The position numbers and the translations under genes were made by a program. The notes under the pieces are model-generated. The model had not been told where the DNA came from and did no database searches. It saw nothing but the letters and a program-made list of their open reading frames with translations. A DNA stretch of 28,474 nucleotides. It comes from Asterionellopsis glacialis (lineage: Eukaryota > Bacillariophyta > Plagiogrammaphyceae > Rhaphoneidales > Asterionellopsidaceae). Where the stretch lies: contig WKLE02000260.1 in assembly GCA_014885115.2 (NCBI GenBank), forward strand, positions 1 to 28,474. The letters run 5' to 3'. Of this stretch, positions 28,414 to 28,474 are shown piece after piece (within the stretch, counting starts at the first letter, position 1; the number at the start of each line of letters is the position of its first letter).

Positions 28414-28462
28414 GTTGTTCTCTCGAGGAGTAGTCGTGAGAGCTGTTCCCTCGTCTGTGAAA

Positions 28463-28474
28463 GGGGGGGGGGGG
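28463..28474. other. Terminal run of 12 G
   Basis: The window ends in 12 consecutive G, unlike anything else in this AT-rich DNA. It may be a real poly-G tract or an assembly end artefact. Confidence 0.8.

Overview
The window looks like nuclear DNA of a stramenopile alga, most probably a diatom. The evidence is indirect: AT-rich intergenic DNA, short GT-AG introns of about 70-180 nt, Asn/Ser/Gln-rich insertions in conserved enzymes, a membrane-anchored prolyl 4-hydroxylase carrying ShK-like cysteine modules, a p24/TMED cargo receptor, a bacterial-type two-domain GMP synthase interrupted by introns, and the remains of a DUF4116 repeat gene. No bacterial operons, ribosome binding sites, tRNAs, rRNAs or CRISPR arrays were seen. 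The species cannot be named from this.

Layout: an AT-rich flank with a degenerate tandem duplication (1-1183); an ATP-grasp protein with a myristoylation-type N-terminus (1184-2533, -); a prolyl 4-hydroxylase with three ShK-like modules (3288-5039, +); a small multi-pass membrane protein whose frame is interrupted by TGA (5427-6104, -); a second, unrelated membrane 2OG-Fe(II) oxygenase (7245-9155, +) whose 3' end is duplicated across its stop codon; GMP synthase in three exons (9464-11403, -); a p24/TMED receptor in two exons (11850-12849, +); a 933-residue disordered protein ending in a four-CxxC zinc block, two exons (13469-16429, -); a 2.2-kb ORF-poor stretch; a type II membrane sulfotransferase-like protein (18645-20174, +); a 1357-residue coiled-coil protein with F-S-F-M repeats and UVR-like motifs (20260-24333, -); a family-16-type lysine methyltransferase (25172-26500, +); a decayed DUF4116 gene (26786-27390, +); and a small anchored protein of unknown family (27874-28413, -). 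The window ends in a run of 12 G.

The ten intact or near-intact genes from 1184 to 26500 alternate strictly in strand, giving five divergent promoter pairs and four convergent 3' ends. Several products belong to the secretory route: a luminal prolyl hydroxylase, a COPI/COPII cargo receptor, a Golgi-type sulfotransferase and a membrane oxygenase. This may be coincidence; nothing in the sequence proves a shared pathway.

The points most worth a second look are the in-frame TGA/+1 shift in the small membrane protein, the F-S-F-M/UVR coiled-coil scaffold, the disordered four-CxxC protein, the stop-spanning 79-bp duplication and the DUF4116 relic. Splice structures were worked out by eye from GT-AG sites and frame continuity and have no transcript support here.
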